From assembly GCF_037078405.1 (NCBI RefSeq), contig NZ_JAYMGZ010000004.1:434001-498000 (forward strand): a DNA stretch of 64,000 nucleotides, in the 5' to 3' direction. Numbering within the stretch: the stretch's first letter is position 1; each line of letters starts with the position of its first letter. Shown one piece after another: positions 15,565 to 24,113 of this stretch. The stretch comes from Haloarcula sp. DT43 (lineage in GTDB: Archaea; Halobacteriota; Halobacteria; Halobacteriales; Haloarculaceae). The notes below the pieces were generated by a model that saw only the letters and a program-made list of their open reading frames with translations, did no database searches and was not told the DNA's origin. The translations under genes were made by a program, and so were the position numbers.

Positions 15565-16823
15565 AGAACGTCATTCTCCTTTCCGTAGACGCACTTCGAG
15601 CAGATCATCTCTCATGTTACGGGTATCAAAGAGAGACGTCCCCGTTTTTAGATGAATTTGCTGACTCGAACGTCTTCTTTGAGTACCCGTATAGCGCGAG
15701 TTCGAACACGAGAGAGGCCGTCCCTGCCCTGATTACTGGTCAATACCCTGATACCGCTATCGGGTCTGATTACAAATTAGATACACAAACAATCGCATCC
15801 ACCCTCTCCAAAGAAGGATATTCCACCGCTGCGTTTCACTCTAACCCGTATGCATCTCGGGCATTCGGGACTGACGACGGGTTTGATACGTATGACGATG
15901 ATCTCCACTTTGGAAAGAACAAGCTGATCGCACTTGCTCAGCGGGCTCTTGACAAAATCCGTAACAAGCACTATGTGAGGGCTGACGGTATAAATGAGCG
16001 GTCACTCAAATGGATTGATAACCGAGAGGAGGATGACCCCTTCTTCCTTTGGAATCACTATATGGATGTCCACGGTCCGTACGAGCCCCCTTCCGAGTTC
16101 AGAGAGCTCTTTGAAAACAGGTCAATCAGTGATAGAAAAGCCCAGAGACTCTATTTGAGAGCTGTTAGGGATCCGCAATCCGTCACGGATTCAGAACAAG
16201 AGTTTCTGATTAACCTCTACGATGGGGAAATACGGTATACAGATTCGCATATTGAGAGTTTTCTAGCGAATCTGGAAGAAAGAGATCTCTTAGAGGAGTC
16301 ACTCATTATCATCACGTCAGATCACGGGGACGCATTCGGAGAACACGGCTACTACGAACATCCTCGTCATCTCCACGATGAACTCACATACGTCCCACTA
16401 CTACTCAAATCACCAGAAGTAGACGCGGATAGATATAGCGAGACTCCAGTCTCGATGCTGGATATCGCCCCTACCATCTTCGATTACGCGGGGATTAGTG
16501 TGGACTGCCCGGGAGAATCGCTATTTTCTCTGCTTAGTGACCCGCCAAAGGAACGAGTCGTATTTTCCCAAGCACGTGGCGAAAAATCTGAGAGTCATAT
16601 GCGCCGATTCTCCGCGCGAAGTATAGATAGCAAAGCGTTAGGTGAATGGAATTCAAATACTGAGCAGACAGAGATCACGGAAACAGGGTCCCGTGAGGTT
16701 ACAGAAAAGTTACGTGAACACATTTCCCACCGAACTAGTGAAACTGACGTTGTCAATGATTTAGACGAAGTTGACGACGATGAAATCGAACGTAGACTTT
16801 CTGCTCTCGGATACAAGGAATGA
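15561..16823 (+). CDS. Sulfatase/phosphoglycerol-transferase superfamily enzyme
   Basis: 420 aa alkaline-phosphatase superfamily protein. Metal-binding elements are visible: LLSVDALRADHLSCYGY near the start, SNTREAVPALITGQYPDT (nucleophile region) near residue 52, WNHYMDVHGPYEPP near 160, and SDHGDAFGEHGYYEHPRHLH near 255. The position that is Cys/Ser (formylglycine) in true sulfatases is in a run SSNTR, so a Ser or Thr nucleophile, as in phosphotransferases, is more likely. No signal peptide, so probably cytoplasmic. The C-terminus RLSALGYKE matches the LGY[KR] tails of the two other superfamily members here. Its stop overlaps the next glycosyltransferase by four bases. A role in modifying glycans is inferred from context. 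Confidence 0.75.
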   Translation: MKNVILLSVDALRADHLSCYGYQRETSPFLDEFADSNVFFEYPYSASSNTREAVPALITGQYPDTAIGSDYKLDTQTIASTLSKEGYSTAAFHSNPYASRAFGTDDGFDTYDDDLHFGKNKLIALAQRALDKIRNKHYVRADGINERSLKWIDNREEDDPFFLWNHYMDVHGPYEPPSEFRELFENRSISDRKAQRLYLRAVRDPQSVTDSEQEFLINLYDGEIRYTDSHIESFLANLEERDLLEESLIIITSDHGDAFGEHGYYEHPRHLHDELTYVPLLLKSPEVDADRYSETPVSMLDIAPTIFDYAGISVDCPGESLFSLLSDPPKERVVFSQARGEKSESHMRRFSARSIDSKALGEWNSNTEQTEITETGSREVTEKLREHISHRTSETDVVNDLDEVDDDEIERRLSALGYKE

Positions 16824-17992
16824 AAATCTGCATCTTATCAAAAATGTTCCCGCCCGGCATAGGAGGAGCTGAAACCTATGCATATGAGTTAGCCGATGGA
16901 CTCGGCCAACGTGGTCACGAAGTTGATGTCTATACGCAGTGGGTAGACGATCCTAACGAAGAGATTGATATCCACGAGAACGTTACCGTACACCGGATTA
17001 CGAAAGCCCGGAAAAAGCTAGTAACTTTCGAAACTCTCTATTTCAGTTTCAAGGCGCGTCGAACAATTGATTTCAGCCAATACGATATCGTTCATGGAAC
17101 TTTGACGCCAGCATCGACGATTTTAGTCACCCCATTTAACGATATCGAACCACCGGTTGTTCTAACGGGCCATGGCACCTCTATCGGGGAAACAAAATCC
17201 GTCGCACTCGAAACTCCGGCAGATTACCTCTTGAAATTCTTCTTCTATCCGATGAACGTGGTAATGGATTACTTAGCCGGACGATATGCAGATGGAATCA
17301 TCTCTATAAGTGACCATGCTCAAGAGGAACTCATTCGCCGATATGGTTTTAGTGAAAAGAAAGTTCAGATGATTCCACACGGTGTCAACACAGACAAGTT
17401 TCAACCCCAAGAGGAAACGCATCCTGCTGTAAGTCCTGAGAAAACAACGTTACTCTACGTCGGCCGGATAGGTCCGCGGAAAGGTATAGACTTAGCATTA
17501 AAATCGCTAAGCGAGATCAAGGACGCAGAAATAGAATTTTTAATTGCAGGAACAGGAAGACATAAAGACCACCTTGAAGAGACAGCAGAGTCTCTTGATG
17601 TAGCAGAACAGACCCGGTTTTTGGGTTATGTATCGGAAGACGAACTCCCAGAACTATATTCATCAGCAGACGTGTTTGTACTGCCCTCCTTGTACGAAGG
17701 ATTCGGGCTGGTCTTGCTTGAAGCAATGGCTTCTGGTACACCCGTTATTGGCACTGATGTGGGCGGAATCCCGACCGCCGTTGATGACGGAACTACAGGA
17801 CTCCTCGTCAATCGTAATGTCCCCTCACTTACAACAGCGATTAATAGAATCGTCCAAAATGAAGACTATCGTAAAGAGTTGAGTCAAAATGCGATTGAAA
17901 AAGCAGAAGATACTTCTTGGGATTCAATTGTGAACTCTGTAGAACAGATGTATAATTCCGTGGGGACCGCTAAGAGGCAATACAATGAATAG
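16820..17992 (+). CDS. Glycosyltransferase family 4
   Basis: 390 aa GT-B glycosyltransferase. MKICILSKMFPPGIGGAET is the classic N-terminal glycine loop. GHGTSIGETKS, HGVNTDKFQP, LLYVGRIGPRKGIDLAL and the donor-site motif PSLYEGFGLVLLEAMASGTP (Glu-X7-Glu) follow. It is better conserved than the first GT4 and is probably a capsule/N-glycan type mannosyl- or glucosyltransferase, though the sugar is not predictable. The start codon overlaps the preceding stop (ATGA) and the end overlaps the next gene by eight bases, so four genes from 15561 to 21064 form one tightly coupled operon. Confidence 0.88.
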   Translation: MKICILSKMFPPGIGGAETYAYELADGLGQRGHEVDVYTQWVDDPNEEIDIHENVTVHRITKARKKLVTFETLYFSFKARRTIDFSQYDIVHGTLTPASTILVTPFNDIEPPVVLTGHGTSIGETKSVALETPADYLLKFFFYPMNVVMDYLAGRYADGIISISDHAQEELIRRYGFSEKKVQMIPHGVNTDKFQPQEETHPAVSPEKTTLLYVGRIGPRKGIDLALKSLSEIKDAEIEFLIAGTGRHKDHLEETAESLDVAEQTRFLGYVSEDELPELYSSADVFVLPSLYEGFGLVLLEAMASGTPVIGTDVGGIPTAVDDGTTGLLVNRNVPSLTTAINRIVQNEDYRKELSQNAIEKAEDTSWDSIVNSVEQMYNSVGTAKRQYNE

Positions 17993-19217
17993 AGACGTTG
18001 TACTTCTCACAGTAGATTCGTGGCGTGCGGATACTACACACCTACTGACGAATCTACCAGAACGGCTTCCTAACAGGTCTGAAGTAATCTGTGCGGGTGC
18101 TGCAACAAATTGGGTGTTCCCAGCGATACTAAGCAGTTCATATTATCCGCATGCTTATGATAAAGCAGGCGATCTCCGTTCAGATATCTCCTCTCTTCCT
18201 CGTCTCCTATCAGATGTAGGATTTAACACAGCTGGATTCGTTGCCTGTAACCCCTACGTTTCCAAGTGGGACAATCACTTTGATACGTTTTGGAATGGGG
18301 GAATTGCTTCGGATTCGGAGCAATGGTATTCAAATGCAATAGAACGATGGCTAAGTCGGGGGTATCGGACAGCATTCCTGAAAAAACGCGTCTCCGCTGA
18401 GAAAGTTGCTCAGCGGGCATCAGCGTGGTATGCCCAGCAGGACGGTCCGAAGTTCCTCTGGATGCACCTAATGGAGCCCCATCTGCCGTACTACCCAGGT
18501 ATTCGAAAAGCAAGCGACATTGGATTATTAGACTCGTATCGATCCATACTCAATTATCAACGTTACGGCGACGAGACGCCAGCGGATGATATGGCAGTGC
18601 AGAGGGAACTGTACAACAAGACTATTGAGCGATTCGATGAGTATATCCCGAATTTACTGGAATTTGTTGACGAAGATGCGATTACAGTCGCGGTTGCAGA
18701 TCACGGAGAAGAATTTGATCATGGTCATTATGATCATGAACGGTTGTACGACGAATGTGTCCGAGTTCCGCTTTTCTGGAAAAATGTGCCAGATCTCGCA
18801 TCAACCGATACCGTTCGTCAGATTGACCTTGCCCCGGCAATCATTAGTGGATTAAATATTGATGTTCCGGATGACTGGGATGGGCAACGCCCAAAATCAC
18901 TTGATACCCAGCCTGCAATGATGGTGACTCCACAACCCAATGCTGGCCTTTTACACACTGGAATCCGGACGGAAGATCGAAAGCTTATCAAATCGTTTGA
19001 TCGAGAAAGTGGTCAACTTGTTCAATCTGAGTTCTATGATCTTGAGTCAGACCCCGACGAGAAGAATAACATCTATGATCAGGACATCAATGAACAAATG
19101 GAAGATCAACTTGATGAGTTTGTCTCTGAACACGAATCAGCTCTATCGATTGATGCTGCAACAGGACTTGAATCAAATGTCGTAGAGTCCCGCTTACAAG
19201 ACCTTGGATATAAATGA
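17985..19217 (+). CDS. Sulfatase-like alkaline-phosphatase superfamily protein
   Basis: 410 aa. VLLTVDSWRADTTHLL gives the first metal site, AGAATNWVFPAILSSSYYPH (residues about 38-58) the nucleophile loop with Thr in place of formylglycine Cys, FLWMHLMEPHLPYYPG the middle His, and VADHGEEFDHGHYDHERLYDE the second metal cluster. These features place it in the sulfatase/phosphopentomutase-like superfamily, probably a hydrolase or phospho/sulfo-transfer enzyme on glycans. It ends in VESRLQDLGYK, the same tail type as the other two members. The gene overlaps its neighbours on both sides by 8 and 4 bases. Confidence 0.75.
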   Translation: MNRDVVLLTVDSWRADTTHLLTNLPERLPNRSEVICAGAATNWVFPAILSSSYYPHAYDKAGDLRSDISSLPRLLSDVGFNTAGFVACNPYVSKWDNHFDTFWNGGIASDSEQWYSNAIERWLSRGYRTAFLKKRVSAEKVAQRASAWYAQQDGPKFLWMHLMEPHLPYYPGIRKASDIGLLDSYRSILNYQRYGDETPADDMAVQRELYNKTIERFDEYIPNLLEFVDEDAITVAVADHGEEFDHGHYDHERLYDECVRVPLFWKNVPDLASTDTVRQIDLAPAIISGLNIDVPDDWDGQRPKSLDTQPAMMVTPQPNAGLLHTGIRTEDRKLIKSFDRESGQLVQSEFYDLESDPDEKNNIYDQDINEQMEDQLDEFVSEHESALSIDAATGLESNVVESRLQDLGYK

Positions 19218-21064
19218 ATCTGCGTGAAATTGAGCTACTTGTTCGGAGATATGGGTCAATTCCGGTCGCAGTCCTCTGTTTGGCGGCCCTCTATGTGTTC
19301 ATCTCGATTGGATATAGGTCGGTTCTTGGGCCTATACTGGGAGCTACACTAGGAGGGATAGCTGCTGTTATTGTTTTACACATAATTCAGCCAGAAAAAG
19401 AAAGATCATCGTTTACCCCCGTTGACTATCGGATTTCAATAATCGTCACCAGCCTATATGTAGTTGCCATTTTAGTAATATACCGGTTGACTATATACGA
19501 GCGTCCAATAAGTCATTACATAGTATTTGGCGGATTTGCTGGATATATTGCGTATGAAATCGCAACTGGTGCGCGGAAAATTCGAGTAGTTCCTCAACTT
19601 CTTATTCTCACGTTCTTCACATACTGGAGTACTCAATTAGCTTTTCCAGCTGGCATGTATCAGGTTGACACGCGAGAAAAGTATCTACCCCTGATTCAAG
19701 ACGCCTTGACATATGGGAGAATTGAAGGTCAAATCCCCTATCTCGGACATCTTGCGTTTGTCACAGAGAATACTATAATAACAGGTCTCTCCCCGAGGAT
19801 AGGTTATTTTATACTAGCTACCCTAATCCTAACTGGAACGTTACTGATTATTTCGATTCTTGATCAAGTTTTTTCTGCGATATCCTCACGAGTCGCTCTC
19901 TATGGGGCATTATTTTTCGGAGCCATGGGGTGGACGTTAGGCCGTGGACTTCATCCTGGTAAGCTTAGCTTCTTTTACGCACTCACCCTCTTATTGGGAA
20001 TTGTAGTCATAAAACAATACGTATCGCCGAAGAAGTCGCAAATTCGGTGGACAGTCCTCGGACTAATTGTCGGCCCAGCATTAATATTTGGCCACCGGTA
20101 CAGTTCAGGTGCTGCATTAATATTCATCGTCGCAATTGCGGCCTTTATCCTATGTTATCGAATTATCCCTAGTAGTAATCACCAGAAATACCGTCACATA
20201 CCAGCTCTTTCATTCGTTGCAGCATACGGAATAACAATTGTAGGAACTATCCACTCAGGGCCTCTCTTGAATCGCCTTACCGGATTATTAACGTCGGTAC
20301 TTTTTCCAACAGCGACAGGCAGCGGTGGTGGTCCTGGCCGATACTCAGAGTTGTCCATTGAACTTCTTCTAGCTTCGACTGCTGGTGAAGCAATTTTGTT
20401 CGGGTTAGGGATATTGGGTGCAGCAATTGCACTCCGTCAGATAAGCTGGGAATATGATCTAATAACTTTCTGGATGGGGTGTCTTTCCGTATTCTTGCTT
20501 ATAAGTCTCGTGTTCAACGCAGCAGATACGCAACCACAGCGATTTTACTCACTTTTAGGACTCTTCGGTTTAAATGTTTTTGCAGGAGTGACACTTGTCT
20601 ATCTTGTCCGTTCAGATATTTCACTAGTGAATCCAAAAACCGTGGGTATGCTCGTATTCGCTTTTGCAGTTCTAAGTTTGGCTTCTCCAATCGCAGGTCT
20701 CCATCTTTCCATTATCGGAGATGAGGTCCCGCATAGTCGTTATTACAATACGAGCCAGTTGACGTCAGGGGATGAGTGGGTGAATACCTATACTGGTAAT
20801 AGTAAATCTACGCTCCAAACGATTCCGCCAACTACTGAACTCCCATATCAACTGGCATCAGACACCAAAGCTGTCGTTGACACAATACAAATTCGACACG
20901 GTGATAAATATGTATACACGAACACAGCAGCAACTACTGGAGTCATAAATAGTGGTGGACGGGGCTTAGGTGATCGACAATTCGTATTCCTTCATCATAA
21001 CCAAAACCACCACGATAATAAGATATATTCAAATAATGAGACAGAGATATTTGTAAAACAGTAG
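19214..21064 (+). CDS. Large multi-pass membrane protein, GT-C or polymerase type
   Basis: 616 aa with about 12 predicted membrane helices spread over residues 15-500, then a hydrophilic tail of roughly 115 residues. After helix 4-5 an external loop contains MYQVDTREKYLPLIQDA, an acidic motif placed like the catalytic Asp loop of GT-C lipid-sugar-dependent glycosyltransferases; GHRYSSGAAL and GGGPGRYSEL are other conserved-looking loops. It may be a glycosyltransferase using polyprenyl-phosphate sugars, an O-antigen-polymerase-like enzyme, or an oligosaccharide-modifying protein. I did not recognise a named family. The start overlaps the previous stop (ATGA), so it belongs to the operon. Confidence 0.6.
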   Translation: MNLREIELLVRRYGSIPVAVLCLAALYVFISIGYRSVLGPILGATLGGIAAVIVLHIIQPEKERSSFTPVDYRISIIVTSLYVVAILVIYRLTIYERPISHYIVFGGFAGYIAYEIATGARKIRVVPQLLILTFFTYWSTQLAFPAGMYQVDTREKYLPLIQDALTYGRIEGQIPYLGHLAFVTENTIITGLSPRIGYFILATLILTGTLLIISILDQVFSAISSRVALYGALFFGAMGWTLGRGLHPGKLSFFYALTLLLGIVVIKQYVSPKKSQIRWTVLGLIVGPALIFGHRYSSGAALIFIVAIAAFILCYRIIPSSNHQKYRHIPALSFVAAYGITIVGTIHSGPLLNRLTGLLTSVLFPTATGSGGGPGRYSELSIELLLASTAGEAILFGLGILGAAIALRQISWEYDLITFWMGCLSVFLLISLVFNAADTQPQRFYSLLGLFGLNVFAGVTLVYLVRSDISLVNPKTVGMLVFAFAVLSLASPIAGLHLSIIGDEVPHSRYYNTSQLTSGDEWVNTYTGNSKSTLQTIPPTTELPYQLASDTKAVVDTIQIRHGDKYVYTNTAATTGVINSGGRGLGDRQFVFLHHNQNHHDNKIYSNNETEIFVKQ

Positions 21065-21066
21065 TT

Positions 21067-21981
21067 CTAACGATAGCCGAGATGTCGAAGCTGGTCAACT
21101 ACTTCTCTCTCATCAAACTCCAGTTCTGAATTTACCGGTGCCTCTGGCGTGATCTCCTTACGCTCACCTTCTTGAATCAGCCAAGGGACCTTGGTGAGTT
21201 CCTCCATATAGACGCCAGCAGGATGGCCCCATTCCCGAACCGGAATTGGACGTGCTCGTTCTCCAAATGCATTGCCATGGTCAGCACTTATTACAGTTTT
21301 TCCTTCGAGTCCATCTGCTAGTTCCCTCACATGCGGTAGTGTTACTCGAAGTGTTTTGATATAGGCATCCCACAACTCATCTTTGGAAAGGTCAATTTCT
21401 CCAGTTAGAACACGCATCCAGAAAATCTGATCTATATTATCATCTAAGATGGTTTGTTTATCTGGTTGGGTGTCCGCTCCAATAAAAGGTATATGCGGTT
21501 GCACATAGTGTACAATAACCCGTTTATTGGGGAATTTACTCGCTTCCTCAAGCGCTCGTTCAGTAACCCGTTCGGGAGGCACAACCCCCATTGAATCATC
21601 CCATTCTTCGGAAAAAAGTGGTATCACAGAGTGAAACTCAGCTGTAATCGTATCACTAAGGGCCGCTATTTTCCCATTTGCTGTAATATATACTGTATCA
21701 TGGAGTTCTTTTGATCCAAAATTGGTTTCCAGAAATTCAGGTGTCGCGCACCCCTTTGAATGTCGATATTCCAACTCCCCGGGGATATTGTTCTCGTCTG
21801 CAAAAGCATCAAAGCGACAAGCATCTAAAAGTACAAGATTATCCCAATCTTCCTCCATAAAGTCTACGCCTTGGTGTTGATTATTCCATTTTGGAATTAG
21901 ATCTCCGAGTATTCGATTAATATATCTCCCAAATAACTGAGGATTCTTGACTCCGGTGATAATATCCGACGTTGAGGGCAT
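21067..21981 (-). CDS. Sulfatase-like alkaline-phosphatase superfamily protein, reverse oriented
   Basis: 304 aa. LVLLDACRFDAFADENN gives the first metal site, TPEFLETNFGS the nucleophile region, VHYVQPHIPFIG the middle His, and VISADHGNAFGERARP the second metal cluster; WGHPAGVYMEELTKVPWL follows the usual HP pattern. It differs from the other two in starting with a 50-residue N-terminal extension without a signal peptide. The C-terminus VVDQLRHLGYR again has the LGY[KR] tail. It is the only intact gene of the island on the minus strand and converges with the membrane protein with only two bases between stops. Related haloarchaeal proteins are annotated as sulfatases, but activity is untested here. 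Confidence 0.72.
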   Translation of the reverse strand: MPSTSDIITGVKNPQLFGRYINRILGDLIPKWNNQHQGVDFMEEDWDNLVLLDACRFDAFADENNIPGELEYRHSKGCATPEFLETNFGSKELHDTVYITANGKIAALSDTITAEFHSVIPLFSEEWDDSMGVVPPERVTERALEEASKFPNKRVIVHYVQPHIPFIGADTQPDKQTILDDNIDQIFWMRVLTGEIDLSKDELWDAYIKTLRVTLPHVRELADGLEGKTVISADHGNAFGERARPIPVREWGHPAGVYMEELTKVPWLIQEGERKEITPEAPVNSELEFDEREVVDQLRHLGYR

Positions 21982-22028
21982 ATCTAGTTCTACTCTACCA
22001 TAGTCAAATAGCTTCCGCTAGGAGGCAG

Positions 22029-22229
22029 GCGGATTATGAATCTCTGTTATCCGATATCTCGATTATCCTTACCGAGGTCCATTTTACTCCTATCTATGAC
22101 GGCCAACCAACACATTGTGATGTTGCAACCTTTTTCGAGGATCGTGGATTTAAACTGTTCAACCTCTATAACAATATAACCCGTAGTGACGGACAATTAA
22201 TTGCGGCAGATGCGCTCTTCGTTCGCTGA
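22029..22229 (+). pseudogene. 3' remnant of an FkbM-family methyltransferase
   Basis: About 66 codons read as the end of an FkbM methyltransferase: ADYESLLSDISIILTEVHFT, then PIYDGQPTHCDVATFFEDRG, FKLFNLYNN and DGQLIAADALFV. Intact members carry SAM-binding motifs some 150 residues earlier; none are present, and the frame upstream is cut by stops. FkbM enzymes methylate sugars or polyketides, so a glycan methylation step seems to have been lost from the island. Confidence 0.65.
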
Positions 22230-22877
22230 TAAGAACTATGGACGTACGCCTTAGTTTGGTGTAGAAAATCGGGGAGCAAACATCCTCTACTTTCGTTGTC
22301 TTTCTCTGGTCCTTTTCCGCTAGACCAAAGGAGTGCGATTGTTGAACAATAAGTTGCGTCACAAAACGGCCTTTGGTTTTGCTTTTGGACTCTCGATAGA
22401 GAAGCTACAGTTCATTACTTTTTTGATCGCTCATTAGAGTAGGTCGTCGAGGAACAGCTGATAGTGTCTGGATCAGCGTGGTTCACCAGACGAAACTGGA
22501 GTAGCGCCTCCAATCTCTCCACTGTATAGCGTACCCACTAGTTCTTACACCGGTTGGTAACCTCGCCCATCAACGGTTCGGCGAGGTAGGAAACCCCACG
22601 GCACCTCGGATCCTTGATGTCTGCCCCCGCAAATATCCTATTCGACGGTAACCACAGGCGTAGATACCCCATAGTCTCCTCAGATCCGTATTAGTCTATT
22701 TCCCAGGCTGTCTTCTTGATGAACACACCTGTTTGTGGCGATCTCCGCTTGCGAATCCCCGCGAACTTTCCATATAGACGGTGCTTGGTGACGGAGATCT
22801 TCACGTGGAACACTTGGTTGACCCCTATCCTAGGATATGGGAAAACTAATCAGCAATCACGGTCTGATACTGAATTG
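22230..22877. other. Long intergenic region of the island, decayed DNA
   Basis: About 650 bases with no intact gene. Frames are short and interrupted on both strands; one frame opens at 22716 into the next gene but its first 54 residues do not look like a glycosyltransferase N-terminus. The mix of AT-rich and moderately GC-rich pieces suggests stacked remnants. No inverted repeats of a known IS were found by eye. Confidence 0.4.
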
Positions 22878-24098
22878 ATGGAAATTGTATGGGTCACTCG
22901 TGGATTTCCATATCCCCCTGATGCAGGAGATCGAATTGTAATTTATAATTGGATTAGTCGTCTCTCAAACCGTGGTCACGATATTCATTTACTAGCTTCT
23001 GTACCGGAACCTCCCAATGATGAAGAAATCGAGGAATTATCCCGTCACCTGTCATCTGTCGAGTGTTATCAAAATTCGTTAGGGGTTATAGGATATCTCA
23101 AGAGTTTATCTCAACCTCTAACTCCATTTATAATCCAACTTAGTAAAGTTCCACAATTGCAGCAGAAAATCAATAAGCTTGTAGATAGTCGGGGAATTAA
23201 TGCAGTATTCATTGACCATACCCACGTATCCGGTTACTCAGTTCCAGAAGGGGTGAAAACACTTCTTGGAGTCCATAATCTAGAATATAAGTGGTATTGG
23301 AATACAATAAAACTAGCCTTCCCCAAATTTGAAAGTATAGGATATGCTATTGAAACGGCTCGTATGGCCATGTATGAAAAAAACCTTTTCAAGAAAAATG
23401 CATATACTGCATATGAATTTGTTTCGAATGCTGAACTACGATGGGTGGAGGATCGATATCCCGATCTTTCAGATCAACTCGAATGGGCTCCGATTGGGGT
23501 AGATATTGCACGGTTTGATAAGGCAGAGCCAGCAGAGCTGACCCAAACTCAGCCTTCAATTGTTTTTACTGGTACAATGACCTCTCACTTAAATACTGAT
23601 GCAGTAAAATGGTTTTCTGAAGAGATATTCCCACAAATAAAGAACGAAGTTCCTAACTCCCAGTTTATAATTGTAGGTAAAGACCCAACCGAGGAAGTAA
23701 AACAACTCTCTGAAATCGAAGATGTAATTGTGACTGGCGGTGTAAGCCAAGTGGAACCCTATTTAGTTGGTGCTGATCTTGTCGTAGTTCCCCTGCGCGG
23801 CGGTGCAGGTGTGAAGGTAAAACTATTAGAAGGTCTTGCTACTGGTAATCTAGTACTGACGACGGACTATGGTATTCAAGGAACTACTGTTACTCCAGGT
23901 GAAGAACTCCTTCTTGCAAATGAGTCCCAAGAATTCGCTAATTTAGCGATTGAGTGTCTAAAAGAGCCGGAGAAGTTCAAAAGTGTGCGACAAAAAGGGA
24001 AAAGGTATGTCCAAAAGAATCATGCATGGGAGTCGGTTATTGACCGTTTAGAAAACCGGCTCAAGGACACGAATACAGAGGGTCTATCAGAGAGATAA
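22878..24098 (+). CDS. Glycosyltransferase family 4
   Basis: 406 aa from ATG 22878, which begins MEIVWVTRGFPYPPDAGDR, the usual start of this GT4 subgroup; the longer frame from 22716 adds unrelated sequence. The N-terminal domain contains AGDRIVIYNWISRLSNRGHD and LLGVHNLEYKWY; the C-terminal domain has WAPIGVDIARFD, VFTGTMTSHLNTDAVKWF, and PLRGGAGVKVKLLEGLATGN, where the donor-binding Lys and Glu are recognisable. This pattern resembles the glycosyltransferases of exopolysaccharide clusters that act on lipid-linked oligosaccharides. It is followed after 15 bases by the flippase gene. Confidence 0.82.
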   Translation: MEIVWVTRGFPYPPDAGDRIVIYNWISRLSNRGHDIHLLASVPEPPNDEEIEELSRHLSSVECYQNSLGVIGYLKSLSQPLTPFIIQLSKVPQLQQKINKLVDSRGINAVFIDHTHVSGYSVPEGVKTLLGVHNLEYKWYWNTIKLAFPKFESIGYAIETARMAMYEKNLFKKNAYTAYEFVSNAELRWVEDRYPDLSDQLEWAPIGVDIARFDKAEPAELTQTQPSIVFTGTMTSHLNTDAVKWFSEEIFPQIKNEVPNSQFIIVGKDPTEEVKQLSEIEDVIVTGGVSQVEPYLVGADLVVVPLRGGAGVKVKLLEGLATGNLVLTTDYGIQGTTVTPGEELLLANESQEFANLAIECLKEPEKFKSVRQKGKRYVQKNHAWESVIDRLENRLKDTNTEGLSER

Positions 24099-24113
24099 CT
24101 CTACTATACCTAT

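Noticed and set aside
22716-22877. 54-residue N-terminal extension of the third glycosyltransferase.
   Set aside because: The family N-terminus begins at the Met at 22878, and the extension has no related sequence or promoter placement.
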